From Mariannaea sp. PMI_226 (Eukaryota > Ascomycota > Sordariomycetes > Hypocreales > Nectriaceae), in contig JANFOG010000014.1 in assembly GCA_024336345.1 (NCBI GenBank), positions 1,054,001-1,118,000 of the forward strand: a stretch of 64,000 nucleotides of DNA, read 5' to 3'. The position numbers and the translations under genes were made by a program. The notes beneath the pieces were generated by a model. That model saw nothing but the letters and a program-made list of their open reading frames with translations, ran no database searches and had not been told where the DNA came from. Positions within the stretch are counted from its first letter, which is position 1. The number at the start of each line of letters is the position of its first letter. This document shows, one piece after another, positions 23,842-35,053 of this stretch.

Positions 23842-25704
23842 TAGAATGGGTGGGATGCGATTTGATAGTCTGATAGTCTCCCATATGACCAGCTAGATAG
23901 AATTTTCGTTTTCAATTCAAACTCCGCTTGAGATGAAAGGGTTATGCAAAGAATCGGCATCATTGTTGTTCGATTTTTTTTTCTTTGTGAAATTCCTTTG
24001 TAGCGGCAGTAACGGCAGTGTTACCCCGACCGGATAAGTCCAATCAAGTCCAATCTGCCTTCTTCAAGAAAACAAAGGAGTGAAGTGTGTGCTCAGTTTT
24101 CATACTTCGAGTTTGCTTGGTCCTCCGTCGGTTAATCAGAAACAAAATAGGTTTACACAGTAGATGTATAGCAGCCAAAATGGTCCATGACGGCCAGTCA
24201 ATGCTCTCTTGGTTGCTGTGGCCAGGTTCATTATTGTAGCATTTTAAGAGAGAGATTGGAGGTTGGTTGCTTCGTACCTAATGCAGTGGATATCTCGGTG
24301 ACTGTGCAGCATAACTATCTATATGTAATCTGTATGTACCAAGAGAATGACACTGTCGAGAAACGTAACTAAATGTGAACGTCGTCCTATGTATGCACCT
24401 ATTCGCTAGACCTTTGGTTCTGAAAATAGCAACATGAGTCAGATCCTGGTTGGCTCGTTTCGCTTGGGGCCTGATCATCTATATTTTTACCAGTCCCTAC
24501 GCACTGCCTTGGTTTTTTTGGGGGTGATTTTTTTTTCAACCAAGGATATTGCTAGAAAACGGAGAATGTCTTGTGTTTGGGGGCTCCACGTGACAAGCTA
24601 TCTTCACGCGATTGGGGATCTAGGCCGCGCCATCCTCCCGTTACGAAGTAATTAGCAGCAGCACGCACTGTCCCCTCGGATATGAAATGATGAAATGGGA
24701 CAGCTGATAATTACGGAGTAGTAAAGTCAGGTTATCTTCAGGACCTTTCTCGCTGTAAATGGCTTATCAGTCCATCCTCCTTCTAATCTGGTCAGTCCAA
24801 ATGTGGCCATGATTTGCCTGCTTGGCCGGAAGCATTTCCTTATCAGTGCCGGTTCTCAGTTGCGAGCCGCTGATGGCCTCAGCGCATGCTCACTGGTTTA
24901 AATTCTAGACAAGGTATGGGTTACGAGCACAGACAGAGCAGTGTACGTCAGACGTCAACTCCACACACACACACTTCTTAGGCTAGGCTGTGCCCCCCAC
25001 TCGTGTCCCTTTTTCCCTCCTGCACCATTCCACTTGCGACAAATCTATTCGTTGCAGCCATTCAGCCTGGCCTGTCTCTTGGGCCGATTCGTGTCCCCGT
25101 TCTTCCTTTCCGTCCATCCTTTATCAGCTTCTAGTAATAATTCCTGTTTGTTTGGGGGAGGGAACTTCCAAAACCAAAACTCAAAAGAATTCCGCTCGCT
25201 CGCTCTCCCCGGCCCTGGCTGCTACCGCCGCCTCACATTCGCTATTCAGTCGCAATCCATCAATCAATCCTCATCCTTCTTCTCTTTCCTCATCTGGGCC
25301 GAGTCTGAATTTTATTGTCCATAATATTTCCGTGTTTTCCTTTTCCGATTCGCCGTTGATCAAATCGCTCGCTTCCTTCCGTCGTCGTTTTCGATAGTTG
25401 CCCATTTACCATTCACTCAACGCCTCCTGAGACCCACTCGTCGCGTAACGAAACAAAGCCTTCCACTCTGGCTCAGCGTCTCTCAGACTCGAATCTGATC
25501 AGCGGCATCAGTCCTTCCCTTCACTAATAAGCCGTGCTTACGTCGCCTTAGCTTGGCAACTCATTAGCTTCGTCTCACGACTACCGGCGACATTTCCTAG
25601 CCCTCCCTCTCCGTCGTGGGCACATCATCCAGCAAACCTTGAATCCAGCCGTCATCCTGTAACGACCTGATTTGTTTGACTACAACTACAACAACTTCGC
25701 CCTT
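23842..25704. other. Intergenic region and long C+T-rich leader of YND1
   Basis: About 1.9 kb. The proximal 700 bases (25000-25700) are pyrimidine rich with many TTCC/CTCG words and one short CA run at 24961-24973, as expected of a long transcribed leader. Frames at 24941-25397 follow this bias and are not judged to be genes. Confidence 0.5.
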
Positions 25705-27802
25705 ATGGGTAAATCATGTCAGTCGCCTCGTCTCTATCCGTTCCCGTCGCGAACTTGACCGACTAACGACTCTTTGTTACACAGCCCAATATGGCGTCAT
25801 TCTTGACGCCGGTTCCTCTGGAACACGTCTCTATGTGTACAAGTGGAAGAACCACGCCGCTGCAGTCAAGGATGCCGGAACCAAAGAATTGAAAAGTCTC
25901 CCCAAGATCAAGCTTGAGAAGAGCAAAAAGATTCATCCTGGTGTCTCCTCCTTCGCAGATAGTATTGCAAGTATCGGTCCCGACCACCTCAAAGATCTTA
26001 TCGAAATCGCACTCGACGAAGTCCCTCACGAAAAAGTCCCCCAGACCCCGATTTATCTCATGGCCACCGCTGGCATGCGCCTGCTACCCGAGATGCAGCA
26101 GAAGGCTCTGCTTCAAACCATGTGCACTTACCTGCGCGCCAACTCAAAGTTTATCCTGCCCGATTGCGACGCTCATATTCAGGTCATTTCCGGTGAGACT
26201 GAGGGTCTTTATGGCTGGATTGCTGCCAACTACCTTCTTGGAGGGTTTGATATTCCACGTACGCACGACCATGGCAAAGATCACCACACCTACGGCTTCC
26301 TCGATATGGGTGGCGCCTCAGCCCAGATCGCTTTCGCACCGAACTCCACCGAGTCTGAAAAACACGCGAACGATCTTAAACTCGTTCGTATGCGAACTCT
26401 TGACGGCACACCCACCGAGTACAAGGTCTTTACTTCCACATGGCTGGGCTTTGGTGCCAACCAGGCCCGCGCTCGATTTGTCGAGAGCCTACAGGAAGAA
26501 TACAAGGGCGAAAAAGAGCTTCCCGATCCTTGTATGCCCAAGCATCTGAAGACCACTCTCGATGGAGAGCCAGCCAACAGCGGCAGCAAGGACAAGCCTG
26601 TTTTGATTGGAACTGGTGCCTTCGATGAGTGTTTACGCAAGACTTACCCATTGCTCGGAAAAGAAAAGCCCTGCGACGACGAGCCGTGTTTAATCAATGG
26701 GCAGCACGTACCAGCTATTGATTTTGACATAAATCATTTTGTTGGTGTGTCCGAGTACTGGCACACAACTCATGGTTTCTTTGGCAGCAAGCACAAGGCC
26801 TATGACCTCGCCACATATCAAAGGAGGGTTATAGAGTTCTGTAACCAAGATTGGGATGATATTGAGGACGATTTGGGGCTTGAAAAGCGCAAAAAATCAC
26901 CCGAAGAGAAGGCGCAAGAAGCTCGTCAAGCGTGCTTTAAAGCCTCGTGGCTTATCAACATGCTTTACGATGGTATTGGTATCCCACGACTCGGGCTCGA
27001 GGTTGGTCACAGTCTGAACTCTACCAAGGACGATTCAGACCATCAGAAGGGCTTTGCCGATCCGTTCAAGCCTATGGATGAGATTGATGGTGTCGAGCTG
27101 AGCTGGACCCTGGGCAAAATGGTACTGTACGCCGCCGGTCAAGTACCTCCATCTGGCGAGAATTTGCCTGTTGGATTCGGAACCAACGTCGAGTCGGGCA
27201 AGCCAAATGACTTCGAGCCTGCGGGATCACAACCGATACCAGGATACGACAATGATGATGACAATGATTGGGATGATATGCTTGAGAAGCCATCAAGCTC
27301 GACTTCAGGCATGTTTGCGTTCATTTTGATCTTGCTAGTACTAGGCTATATTTTCCGCAAGCCTGAGCGAAGAAGGAGGGTACTCAGCTTCGCTCGTCGG
27401 CGACGTCGCTCCATTGGTCGGCCTAAACCAGGTCGTGGATTCTCACTCACCAATAAGCTATTTGGGCGAAGCGCGGGTGGCTACGAGAGAGTCATGGAAC
27501 AGGGCGAGTTATCTGATTTTGAACTAAGTGACGTCGACACAGATGACGAAGGATATTCAGACAGCAGTGAGGCTTCCCGGCAAGGCCGTGCTTCTGGACT
27601 AGCTGCTCCCAAGTTCACCGGGCGAGTGGATGAATTACGCCCTCCACCATCGGCCATGGATCGAGCAGGCCTTGTGGTTCGTACGGAGAGTCGGGATCGA
27701 TTATCCACGTCGCTTCAGCCAATCAATGCGGGCCGGCGAAGTCGCAACGTCAGCCCTGTGAGAGCCAAGAGTCCATTCATGACACCGTTGGCAGAGGACT
27801 AG
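25705..27802 (+). CDS. YND1: Golgi apyrase, GDA1/CD39 family (Ynd1)
   Basis: Proposed exons are 25705-25708 (just ATGG) and 25785-27802, giving 673 residues; yeast Ynd1 has 630. Joining ATGG to CCCAATATGG yields MAQYGVILDAGSSGTR, so the protein starts right at apyrase region 1 (about 9-16), as in Ynd1. Other apyrase regions are ATAGMRLL, ETEGLYGW and DMGGASAQIAF. Ynd1 hallmarks are STWLGFGANQARARF, CDDEPCLINGQHVP, VSEYWHTT and ELSWTLG. One membrane helix lies at about 510-526 (MFAFILILLVLGYIF), followed by an Arg-rich cytosolic tail of about 145 residues. The enzyme hydrolyses nucleoside di- and triphosphates (GDP, UDP) in the Golgi lumen, giving NMP for sugar-nucleotide exchange during glycosylation. 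It thus works with Anp1-type mannosyltransferases such as the one at 42.4 kb. Confidence 0.95.
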
Positions 27803-28396
27803 TCGGAAGCTGTGCTCAATCAAGTGTGTCAGAATATGTATGAGACGAAACGTATGACCGATTTGCTTTTTAAACCCAAATAAAAAAACCCGCTCTTTGG
27901 CGTTTAGGATGGATAAAGGAGGGGGGGTAATAATGGCGTTTTTGGTGACAGACATTTACTGGGATTTGGCTCATTGGCAACAACTTTCTACCTTGCTACT
28001 TGTCAAAATTTTGAAGACTTTTGGGCTTTCGAGGGGGGGCTTCCCGGTGGAATACTGATGAGTTGTCGTTTGACACGACTCTCTTGGTCATGTATTTGCC
28101 TCTACATGGGTATGGATAAAATAATGGGCAAGTTGAATATCAACAATAAACAGAGCATTGGTGCATATATTTTTTATTACTCTTGTCAATCCGGTGAAAA
28201 ATCAATCGCTCTTTTCCAATTGCTATTAGTACACTCCATCTTATATAACAACCCAGAAACTCGTATGCCCAGGCTTTTATGAATAACACACACATCATAC
28301 AATAACCCAAACAGCCATGCGTAATCGAAATCACATCACCGCAAATAAGCGATGCTAAGTCCCTCCAAGCAAAATAGAAAAAGCCCGAAGCGCAGG
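27803..28396. other. Convergent 3' intergenic region, YND1 / OPI10
   Basis: About 590 bases between convergent genes, A+T rich, containing both 3' UTRs. No other feature recognised. Confidence 0.5.
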
Positions 28397-28990
28397 TCAG
28401 TCAGACTGCTGCCTTTCGAGGAAGCTGGGGTCTGACCGGACACGAGACTCAAACTTGCGCCACCAATCCTCAAACGCCTTCAAGGGCACAACCTCAACAC
28501 CACCAGGTCCCGCTGTGCCGCTAAAGCTGGAAAGAAAATTGAATGCATTCCGAATGATGCGTTCCGCGAGCACCACGGTGCTTGGCTGAGAAGCAGAAGA
28601 GCCGGCAGCGACGGCCGTGTTAGTCTGCTTACTTGCGGCCAACTGCTGCAATTGCAAGGCTACGGCATCCTCAGCTTCGACGGAAATCCCAATCATGAGT
28701 CCTCCTGCACCCGAGTCGCCGCCTGAGACCTTGAACATGGCACTTTCCTTACCGGGGCCGATAGCACCCAGGAACTTGAAGTTAGCCGGGTCGGCGGCGG
28801 TAGCCAAGTAGATAGCCGCGGCAGTTCCGGGAGGCAGGGCGACGCCGGGGAGCATGAAGACGACGATGTGTGAGAAGGGTTTTGCCGTGGGGAGTGTGTA
28901 GAGGAGAGACGCGGGGGACGGAGTTGAGGAGGGGTCCGTGATGAGGGGTTGGCCGGCGGGGACGATGCCGAAGAGAGGTGATGAGGACAT
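28397..28990 (-). CDS. OPI10: Hikeshi/Opi10 family protein
   Basis: A single exon of 197 residues starting MSSSPLFGIVPAGQPL, the same length as human Hikeshi. Hikeshi carries Hsp70 into the nucleus during heat stress; yeast OPI10 mutants secrete inositol. Family signs are FGIVPAGQPLIT at the start, SHIVVFMLPGVALPPGTAAAIYLA (the central beta-jelly-roll region, split here for brevity), FKFLGAIGPGKESAMFKV, the FG-binding loop area GLMIGISVE, and the C-terminal helix region ending ALKAFEDWWRKFESRV-like. The frame stays open for 78 more codons upstream to 29224, but that part has no family resemblance and is taken as leader. The gene is convergent with YND1 and divergent from the Nudix gene. Confidence 0.95.
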   Translation of the reverse strand: MSSSPLFGIVPAGQPLITDPSSTPSPASLLYTLPTAKPFSHIVVFMLPGVALPPGTAAAIYLATAADPANFKFLGAIGPGKESAMFKVSGGDSGAGGLMIGISVEAEDAVALQLQQLAASKQTNTAVAAGSSASQPSTVVLAERIIRNAFNFLSSFSGTAGPGGVEVVPLKAFEDWWRKFESRVRSDPSFLERQQSD

Positions 28991-29746
28991 GACGGCGGGA
29001 TAAGAGGCTGGATTGCGAAGTGTTCTTGGAGGCCGGTGGTGCTTTCGTGGTGTTTTTGGTGTGAGACGATTGGATGAAAGAGAACCGTCAAACGAGAGAC
29101 GGAGAGTAAGAGAACTGTGATCCTCAAATGCCAGATAACCAACCAGAACCCACGTTGCGATCCAGTTATAGTACAGGGTAGGCAGGCAGGTGCCTAGTCC
29201 GTAGGCCCAATTCGAGGTCAACAAGAGAAAAGATATCTGTGAAGAAGATGGAGAGGAGGGGTATAATGATACGTCCGGGGCTCTTGTTCTTTAAAAAAGT
29301 TCTGGTCCAAAGTTACAAGATAATAAGATGTTCTATGCTGGCGTAATTATGTCTATCTACACATTGACTATGGGCTCCTTATGTCCCATAACGAAGACAG
29401 TCATTAGGCTCTTTTGCCTAGTGGGGTAGCTTGTTGTAGAAGGTCCAGGATGTTTCCACCAGACTACTGTCTGCACTTCTGCTTTTGCCCTGTATCCATG
29501 TCAATCTTGTTCCAATTTCGTCCTCACCGAGAGGTATCGCCGACTTGACACCTGACAAACCGTCGTTGGTCGGCTTCACATTTCCGTCCCAACCCGCTTC
29601 CACGATACATGCACACACGCAGATGGTGGCCAATTGTCTATAAAAGGCCGCATCGACTTGGCTCCCATCGACCCAAAGGCTTCTTCTTACTTACACCATC
29701 TTACAGCACTCTACAAAGCACAGATTGCAAAAAAGTAGTATTCAGG
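28991..29746. other. Divergent intergenic region, OPI10 / Nudix gene
   Basis: About 750 bases of shared upstream DNA. A TATAAA-like word (CTATAAAAGG) is present at 29638-29647, about 105 bases before the Nudix start, a plausible core promoter. No other feature recognised. Confidence 0.5.
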
Positions 29747-30813
29747 ATGGCACTCAAAACTAATATTGACCTTATTGATGATGTCGACATGTAAGTGGTA
29801 CACTGTTGTGAACTACTAGAATAAAACCTCTTACGCACGGCAGTTTCCCCTATGCGGACACCGAGCCCGGGGACCACAAGACCATGCACGATGACCTCTA
29901 TACTCTTATGTGGCAGGATGAGAAAGGCTCTTACCCCATTGGCTATATTCTCGACCGTGTCTTCCAGGAACTTCTGAAAGTCCCTGCCAGCATCAAGGGC
30001 GATATGGAGTTCGATAACAAGAACCGTACCATCATGCTCTTCCAGCAACAAGCCACTGAAGAAGAGCGCACCTCCAGAGTAGCCATCCTGACTGCCTACT
30101 GGCGTGAGAAGGGCACCTTTCCTCTGCTTCGTGGCTGGCGTGACGAATTATGGCCCGTCTATGGGCGTAATGGCGAGCTTCTTTTCAGCATGGAGCGCGC
30201 TGCAATGGGTCTTATTGGAACTATGCGCTACGGTGTGCACATGATTGCCTATGTCAAAGATTCATCAGCCCCTCACGGCATAAAGCTCTGGATCCCTACT
30301 CGCGCGGCCAGCAAGTCAACTTTCCCAAGCATGCTGGACAACACGGTCGCCGGCGGTCTGATGACGGGCGAGGACCCGTTCGAGTGCGTGATTCGAGAAG
30401 CCGACGAGGAAGCCAGCCTTCCCGACGCTGTGGTGCGCAATCGTGCAACTTTTGTGGGCAACGTCACCTATGTGTACATCACGGATGCGGACAAAGTCGG
30501 CGAGGGTGGCTTTATTTATCCCGAGTGCCAATGGGTCTACGATCTAGAACTGCCTGTCGATGACGATATCGTACCCCAGCCCAAGGATGGGGAGGTTGAG
30601 AAGTTTGAGCTGTGTGATATCGAGCAGGTGAAGAGGGATTTGGCCCAAGGTCGTTACAAGCCCAACTGCGCACTTGTGACACTTGACTTCTTCATTCGCC
30701 ATGGGATTTTGTCGGAGGAGAACGAGCCAGCGTTGGAGCAGATCAAGAGGAGGGTACGTCGCGATATCCCATTCCCCGGTCCGCACCAGGAGAACTGGCG
30801 TGCAGCTTCATAG
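29747..30813 (+). CDS. DUF4743-Nudix hydrolase (thiamine-pyrophosphokinase-related)
   Basis: Exons 29747-29790 and 29844-30813 give 337 residues (AT of exon 1 plus T of exon 2 makes Ile15). The N-terminal half is the DUF4743 module (YPIGYILDRVFQELL, WRDELWPVYG). The C-terminal half is a Nudix domain. MDNTVAGGLMTGEDPFECVIREADEEASL, read in two parts, supplies the G-x5-E-x7-REx2EE box around residues 205-230. Relatives are yeast YJR142W, fungal proteins labelled thiamine pyrophosphokinase-related, and plant Nudix 20/24, some of which hydrolyse oxidised thiamine diphosphate analogues. A diphosphatase acting on such a nucleotide or cofactor is likely; the exact substrate is not readable. A separate TATA-like word lies upstream. 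Confidence 0.92.
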
Positions 30814-31055
30814 AGGTTGCACTCATGACCGGCCGGGGCGGAGCTATGGTGTAGGATGGATCGAAAGACCGGAAAAATAAGGAAGGAAGAGAGTAAGGGC
30901 ACGGCAAATCAGCCAACATCAAATGATCTTGTTACTGCCGTTGTTTTGGACTCGAGGTCTCGTGGGTATCATTCAAGGCACCTAGACCAAAGGTAGAAAA
31001 CTACGATCCAGCCCCTGGCCGAAGGCCCTGGTTCTTCTGTCTTTCTCTGTTTCTT

Positions 31056-31628
31056 TTATTTCTTGAGAAGCAAGTAAACATTGTCAACGCGAAGGGGCGT
31101 CAACTTCTTAACAGGGCCTTGTAGAGACATGAGGAGACCGCCGAATGAGATGTAGGCATTACTGTATTTGAGTTGAGCATGTTAGTAAAAAGGGTGATAA
31201 TCCATCAAGTTTTTTTTAAATCCAGATTAAAGACAAAGGGGTCACATCTTAGAGGGGCCAGTAGTCCAGGAGGCGCGCACGTACATAGTATTTCCGTCGT
31301 AAGTCTCCTCGAACTTGTAAATCTTGCCGTAGCACACGTAGTCGTACAAGTCGGCAATGGTGGCGGGGGCATCACCCGTCTTGCCAACATCGCGCCAGCC
31401 CTTGTCGTCATCCCTGGAGCCGTCGAGCGAGAGAGTAGTGGACAAGACGGCATGGAGGGTGTCGGATACAGAACAGGGGAACAGCTCCATATTTATATCG
31501 AGCGTCATAACCGTCTGGGAATCGCTCGATGTGCACGAGATGCGTGCTACGCGATCGTACTTGGACTGGTCGTATTCGGTGACCGTGAAGGACTCCTCGA
31601 AGAGGGTTGCATCGCCACCGCCAGACAT
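31056..31628 (-). CDS. RPB8: RNA polymerase I/II/III shared subunit Rpb8
   Basis: Exons 31628-31285 and 31161-31056 give 149 residues (yeast Rpb8 has 146). The start is MSGGGDATLFEESF. A TTG nine bases upstream is in frame but not used as start. Family signs are LFEESFTVTEYDQSKYDRVARI, given here in two overlapping readings of at most 20, the NMELFP strand, and the conserved end ISFGGLLMSLQGP then KKLTPLRVDNVYLLLKK. The intron uses a GTACGT donor and ACAG acceptor and restores ISFGG. Rpb8 is an OB-fold-like subunit common to all three nuclear RNA polymerases. A heptamer repeat lies in its leader, 25 bases or more upstream of the start. The gene is divergent from ELP4 with 462 bases between start codons. 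Confidence 0.96.
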
Positions 31629-32090
31629 AATGGGCAATTCGGAAAGGATACAAGTTGTAGGATGCAGGTTGTAGGTTGTAGGTTGTAGGTTGTAGGTTGT
31701 AGGTTGTAGGTTGTAGGTTGTAGCTGTAGGTTGTAAGTCGTAGCTCTAGGCAAGAGACAGGTTGGCTATATGATACGGGATCATGAGGAGAAAAGGTGCG
31801 ACTAATGGGGAAAAAAGACTTGATGTGAACAAAAGCAGATGCTAGGTAGTGGGGTGGCTGTTTTTGGTTCTTTTTTTTTAGCCGCATAAATTTAGTCTGC
31901 CCCTCCAGCATCGCAGTTGACGTATCTGCGTAGGTAAGCGGGGCACACACAATGATTCGCTATTATCCATAGTATATGCCAAATCCTTTAATATTAGCTG
32001 CAACGTTGAGCTATCTACTTCAACCTGAGCCTTGCTCTGTCATTTCTTACTCTTGTTTAGCTGTTGAATAATTCGCAACTTCAAGGAACA
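31629..32090. other. Divergent promoter, RPB8 / ELP4
   Basis: 462 bases between the two start codons. The RPB8 side is filled by a heptamer array. The ELP4 side is plain A+T-rich DNA. No TATA box stands out for either gene. Confidence 0.5.
31653..31745. repeat. Heptanucleotide microsatellite (GGTTGTA) in the RPB8 leader
   Basis: Eight perfect copies of GGTTGTA occupy 31667-31722, with degenerate copies on both flanks (GTTGTAG at 31654, CTGTAGG at 31724, TTGTAAG at 31731). On the RPB8 strand the unit reads TACAACC. Because it starts 25 bases upstream of the start codon it is probably transcribed as an unstructured CAAC-rich leader. Copy number is likely variable between strains. Confidence 0.97.
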
Positions 32091-33281
32091 ATGTCCTTCC
32101 GCAAGCGCAATGTTGTGATTGGGTCTTCCGGGCCCTCAATGCCCATCACCAAGCAAGAGACTATTCTTGCCCCTGGCACAAGGCCATCGCCGCTTGACGG
32201 AAGACTGACCACGTCAACTGGTACACAGTCCTTGGATCAGCTTCTTGCTGGGCATGCTGGTATGCCCTTAGGGGCATCCCTTCTCATTGAAGAAACAGGA
32301 ACCACGGATTTTGGGGGCGTGCTTCTCCGATACTACGCCGCCGAGGGGCTCGTTCAGGGGCATCACGTTCATCTCCTGGGATTCAATGATTCCTGGCGTC
32401 GAGAACTTCCTGGTATTGGAAATCCGAGTGGCTCCAAGGGTGGCAAATTCACAACTGCATCGGATGAAAAGATGAAGATTGCCTGGCGGTATGAAACTCT
32501 TGGACAACGCAAAGTACCAACTAAAGGTAGGTCAAGCTAGCTCTCTTACCCCTCTCTCCTTATAATGGATGGGAATTAACATGCGTTGATAGAACCTCAG
32601 GCCGTAGGCCAAGGTGGTGCCACGTTTTGTCATACCTTTGACCTCTCCAAACGCCTGGAAAATAGCACCGTCAAAGGCCAGTTTTATGCTTCACCTTTGG
32701 AGGGCCCATTAGCATCCCCATCCCAGGCGCCTTTCAAAAAATTCATAGCCGAAGTGGCCTTGAGGATAAATAATTCATCGCCTTCTACTGTGCACAGAAT
32801 AATTGTGCCCAGTCTTCTTTCTCCAACATTGTATGCCTCAGCCATGAGTCAACCATGTGAGATACTCCAGTTCCTTCATGCTTTGAGGGCTCTACTGCGG
32901 CGATTCCCAACACAAGCTACTGCTTTCATAACTTTGCCTATTACTTTATTCCCCAGGTCGTCGGGGCTGACTAGATGGATGGAGCTGCTGTGTGATGGAG
33001 TTATCGAAATGATTCCTCTGCAACATCAGGCTCCCTTGGCGCGTGAGCCAGGCAGTGAAGAAAAGGGTCAAGGTTTACTCCGAGCGCACAGTCTTCCTGT
33101 ATTCCATGAGAAAGGCGGAGGGCTGGAGGGCAGTTGGACTCGAGAGGACCTCTCGTTCAAACTCAGCAGCTCCAACGGCCTTGTCATTATGCCTTTCAGT
33201 CTTCCGCCTGTTGGGGATGAGGAAATGGCAGCACAGGCGTCTAAGCCAAACGAGCCAGGGAAAGAAGGCCTTGACTTCTAA
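32091..33281 (+). CDS. ELP4: Elongator complex subunit Elp4 (PAXNEB)
   Basis: Exons 32091-32526 and 32593-33281 give 374 residues. Elp4 forms, with Elp5 and Elp6, the RecA-fold hexamer of Elongator, which makes the cm5U-type modifications on wobble uridine of tRNAs. The start MSFRKRNVVIG is followed by TSTGTQSLDQLLAGHAGMPL and SLLIEETGTTDFGGVLLRYY, the RecA-like core strand with a degenerate P-loop, as usual in Elp4. LLGFNDSWRRELPG and the block from DLSKRL to the HRIIVPSLLSPTLY strand also fit. The C-terminal part has SSNGLVIMPFSLPP. The short intron restores EPQAVGQGG. The gene is divergent from RPB8 and followed by SEN34 in the same direction. Other fungi show the same length. Confidence 0.94.
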
Positions 33282-33936
33282 GCCAGTCTCAGCTAAGCTG
33301 GACACCTGACTATTACTTCCATATTAGCATGTCGGCATTTGTTGCAGACCCATGTGAGTATCTGGGATCTTGGTTGTTTCCGAGGAAATTGAGGTGCATT
33401 CAATATAACCACCGACTTCGCACTGCTAGGAGCAAAGGTTTTACTAACGAAAGAAGACAGGATCATGACCTTGATCTTATTGGAATGTTTTTAATACCCA
33501 TCTCTCAAATCCTGTGGAACCCATATTACCCTAGAGGTCCAAGAGCTGGAATACAAAAGACTCTTTCTCATCTGACTTGGGGGCCAAGGTTTGATGCCTG
33601 AGTGACCCCACAAGGCCAAAAGAAAAAAAGCACTAAAAAAAAGACTACTTCAAGCTCAAGCTCAATTCCCATGATCTTTTCTTCTTTTTCCTTGATCAAC
33701 AACATTTTCCTTCATCTGGTAAGCCCCCCCAATTTACGTCCTTTCTGCTTTCTGCGTTTCCCACTCCGAGACTTAACATGATTATGCAACTATTATCTGT
33801 CAATCCACTGATATTCTGTGACGACACATAATAACATTACGAAGACGACTTATGATGCTGTCTTTCTCCGCGCCATTCTTGCTCTTAATTATTTTATCGA
33901 GCATTCGCTAATCCATGTTGCCCATCACAGGAATCC
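33282..33936. other. ELP4 3' region and SEN34 leader with a probable 5' UTR intron
   Basis: About 650 bases. The last part looks like a leader split by an intron from 33719 (donor GTAAGC after a C+T-rich exon) to 33930 (acceptor CACAG), six bases before the SEN34 ATG. This is read from splice signals only. The rest is plain 3' DNA of ELP4. Confidence 0.5.
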
Positions 33937-34812
33937 ATGACTTTCTCGTCAGCATCTGTCCCGCCCCCCGTCCGCGTCTCTAAGATTGCAGGACGGTATC
34001 TCGTTTTTGACGCCGACTCTGCCAGCCTCCTCCGCTGCCACGAGAATGTGAACGGCACTTTGGCTGGTACCGCCCCCCAGCAGCCTACTCAGAATATATT
34101 TCTGAGTCTCCCTGTGGAACTTCGTCCGGAGGAGGCCGAGGCTCTGGTGAAGCGAAACATAGCCTATCTCGTAGACGATGTAATCGCTCACCAAGCCGTA
34201 CTGCGAAATTCCAGATCAGAAGAGAGGAAAGCCTATCTGGACTCGCTGAGGACGAGAAAGCAAGCAGCACAAAAGGTCCTGACTGAGAAGACTGCTAAAA
34301 GGGCAGCCGAAATGGCTGAGAAACGTGGCGTGGCTCTATCACGGTCGAGGAAGCAAGGTTCCATCGATGTTGATGATCATGTCATATTGCCCAGTAAATC
34401 CTCAAAGCCTTCCACTCGTCAGCCTGACAGTATGTTCAAACCTCTTGGGGTAACACCTACCTCTAGTGGTGCTCTGATTTCTCCTGCGAACGATGAAATG
34501 CTCGAGGTTGTGAAGCCGGAGGAAGGTCCCTTGTGCCTTTTTTTGCTGAGTAATGGCTACTATATGACGCCCGGCCTTCGCTTCGGAGCAAAATATAGCG
34601 TATATCCTGGAGATCCCTTACGATTTCACGCGCATTTTATGGCGAGTCAGTTCGAATGGGACGAAGAGATAACAGTCCTCGACATCGTAACCGGAGGTAG
34701 ATTAGCGACGGCAGTAAAGAAATCCTTTTTAATAGGTGGCCAACAACCGCCGTCGAGTTTACTACCAAAAAGTCAGGTACGAACGTTTTGTATTGAATGG
34801 GCAGCTATGTAG
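33937..34812 (+). CDS. SEN34: tRNA-splicing endonuclease catalytic subunit Sen34
   Basis: A single coding exon of 291 residues. Sen34 cuts the 3' splice site of tRNA introns inside the Sen2-Sen34-Sen15-Sen54 tetramer. The N-terminal domain includes VSKIAGRYLVFDADSASLLR and LPVELRPEEAEALV. A basic helical linker follows (about 90-140). The C-terminal nuclease fold has GYYMTPGLRFGAKYSVYPGD (Y209-D226 region), then LRFHAHF, giving the catalytic His231, and a Lys in TAVKKSFLIGG near 262. The catalytic Tyr is likely Tyr220 or Tyr223. The protein ends TFCIEWAAM, like other fungal Sen34. No intron is needed although a GTACGA follows SQ near 34776. Function is well supported. Confidence 0.94.
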   Translation: MTFSSASVPPPVRVSKIAGRYLVFDADSASLLRCHENVNGTLAGTAPQQPTQNIFLSLPVELRPEEAEALVKRNIAYLVDDVIAHQAVLRNSRSEERKAYLDSLRTRKQAAQKVLTEKTAKRAAEMAEKRGVALSRSRKQGSIDVDDHVILPSKSSKPSTRQPDSMFKPLGVTPTSSGALISPANDEMLEVVKPEEGPLCLFLLSNGYYMTPGLRFGAKYSVYPGDPLRFHAHFMASQFEWDEEITVLDIVTGGRLATAVKKSFLIGGQQPPSSLLPKSQVRTFCIEWAAM

Positions 34813-35053
34813 AACCCAGATTATCTGCTTTCACTCGTATGTCAACGTCATGATATTGAATTACACTAGCTCCTCTCCCGGTTTGTATGGAGATCATATA
34901 TACTACCAACTCCCGCAATCAAATAAAAATGTGACTAATAGACAAGAAGGCGGCCCACTGCATTTGTTTCATCCTCATTCATTTCCTTTCCGGCATTCCC
35001 AGTTGCAATCTGACTTAGGAGCAGTTGTTCCTGTGTTCAATCATGTCTTCGGG

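Noticed and set aside
24941..25397. Two overlapping plus frames of 127 and 135 codons before YND1
   Set aside because: They lie in a pyrimidine-rich leader and have Ser/Pro/Phe-biased translations without family resemblance.
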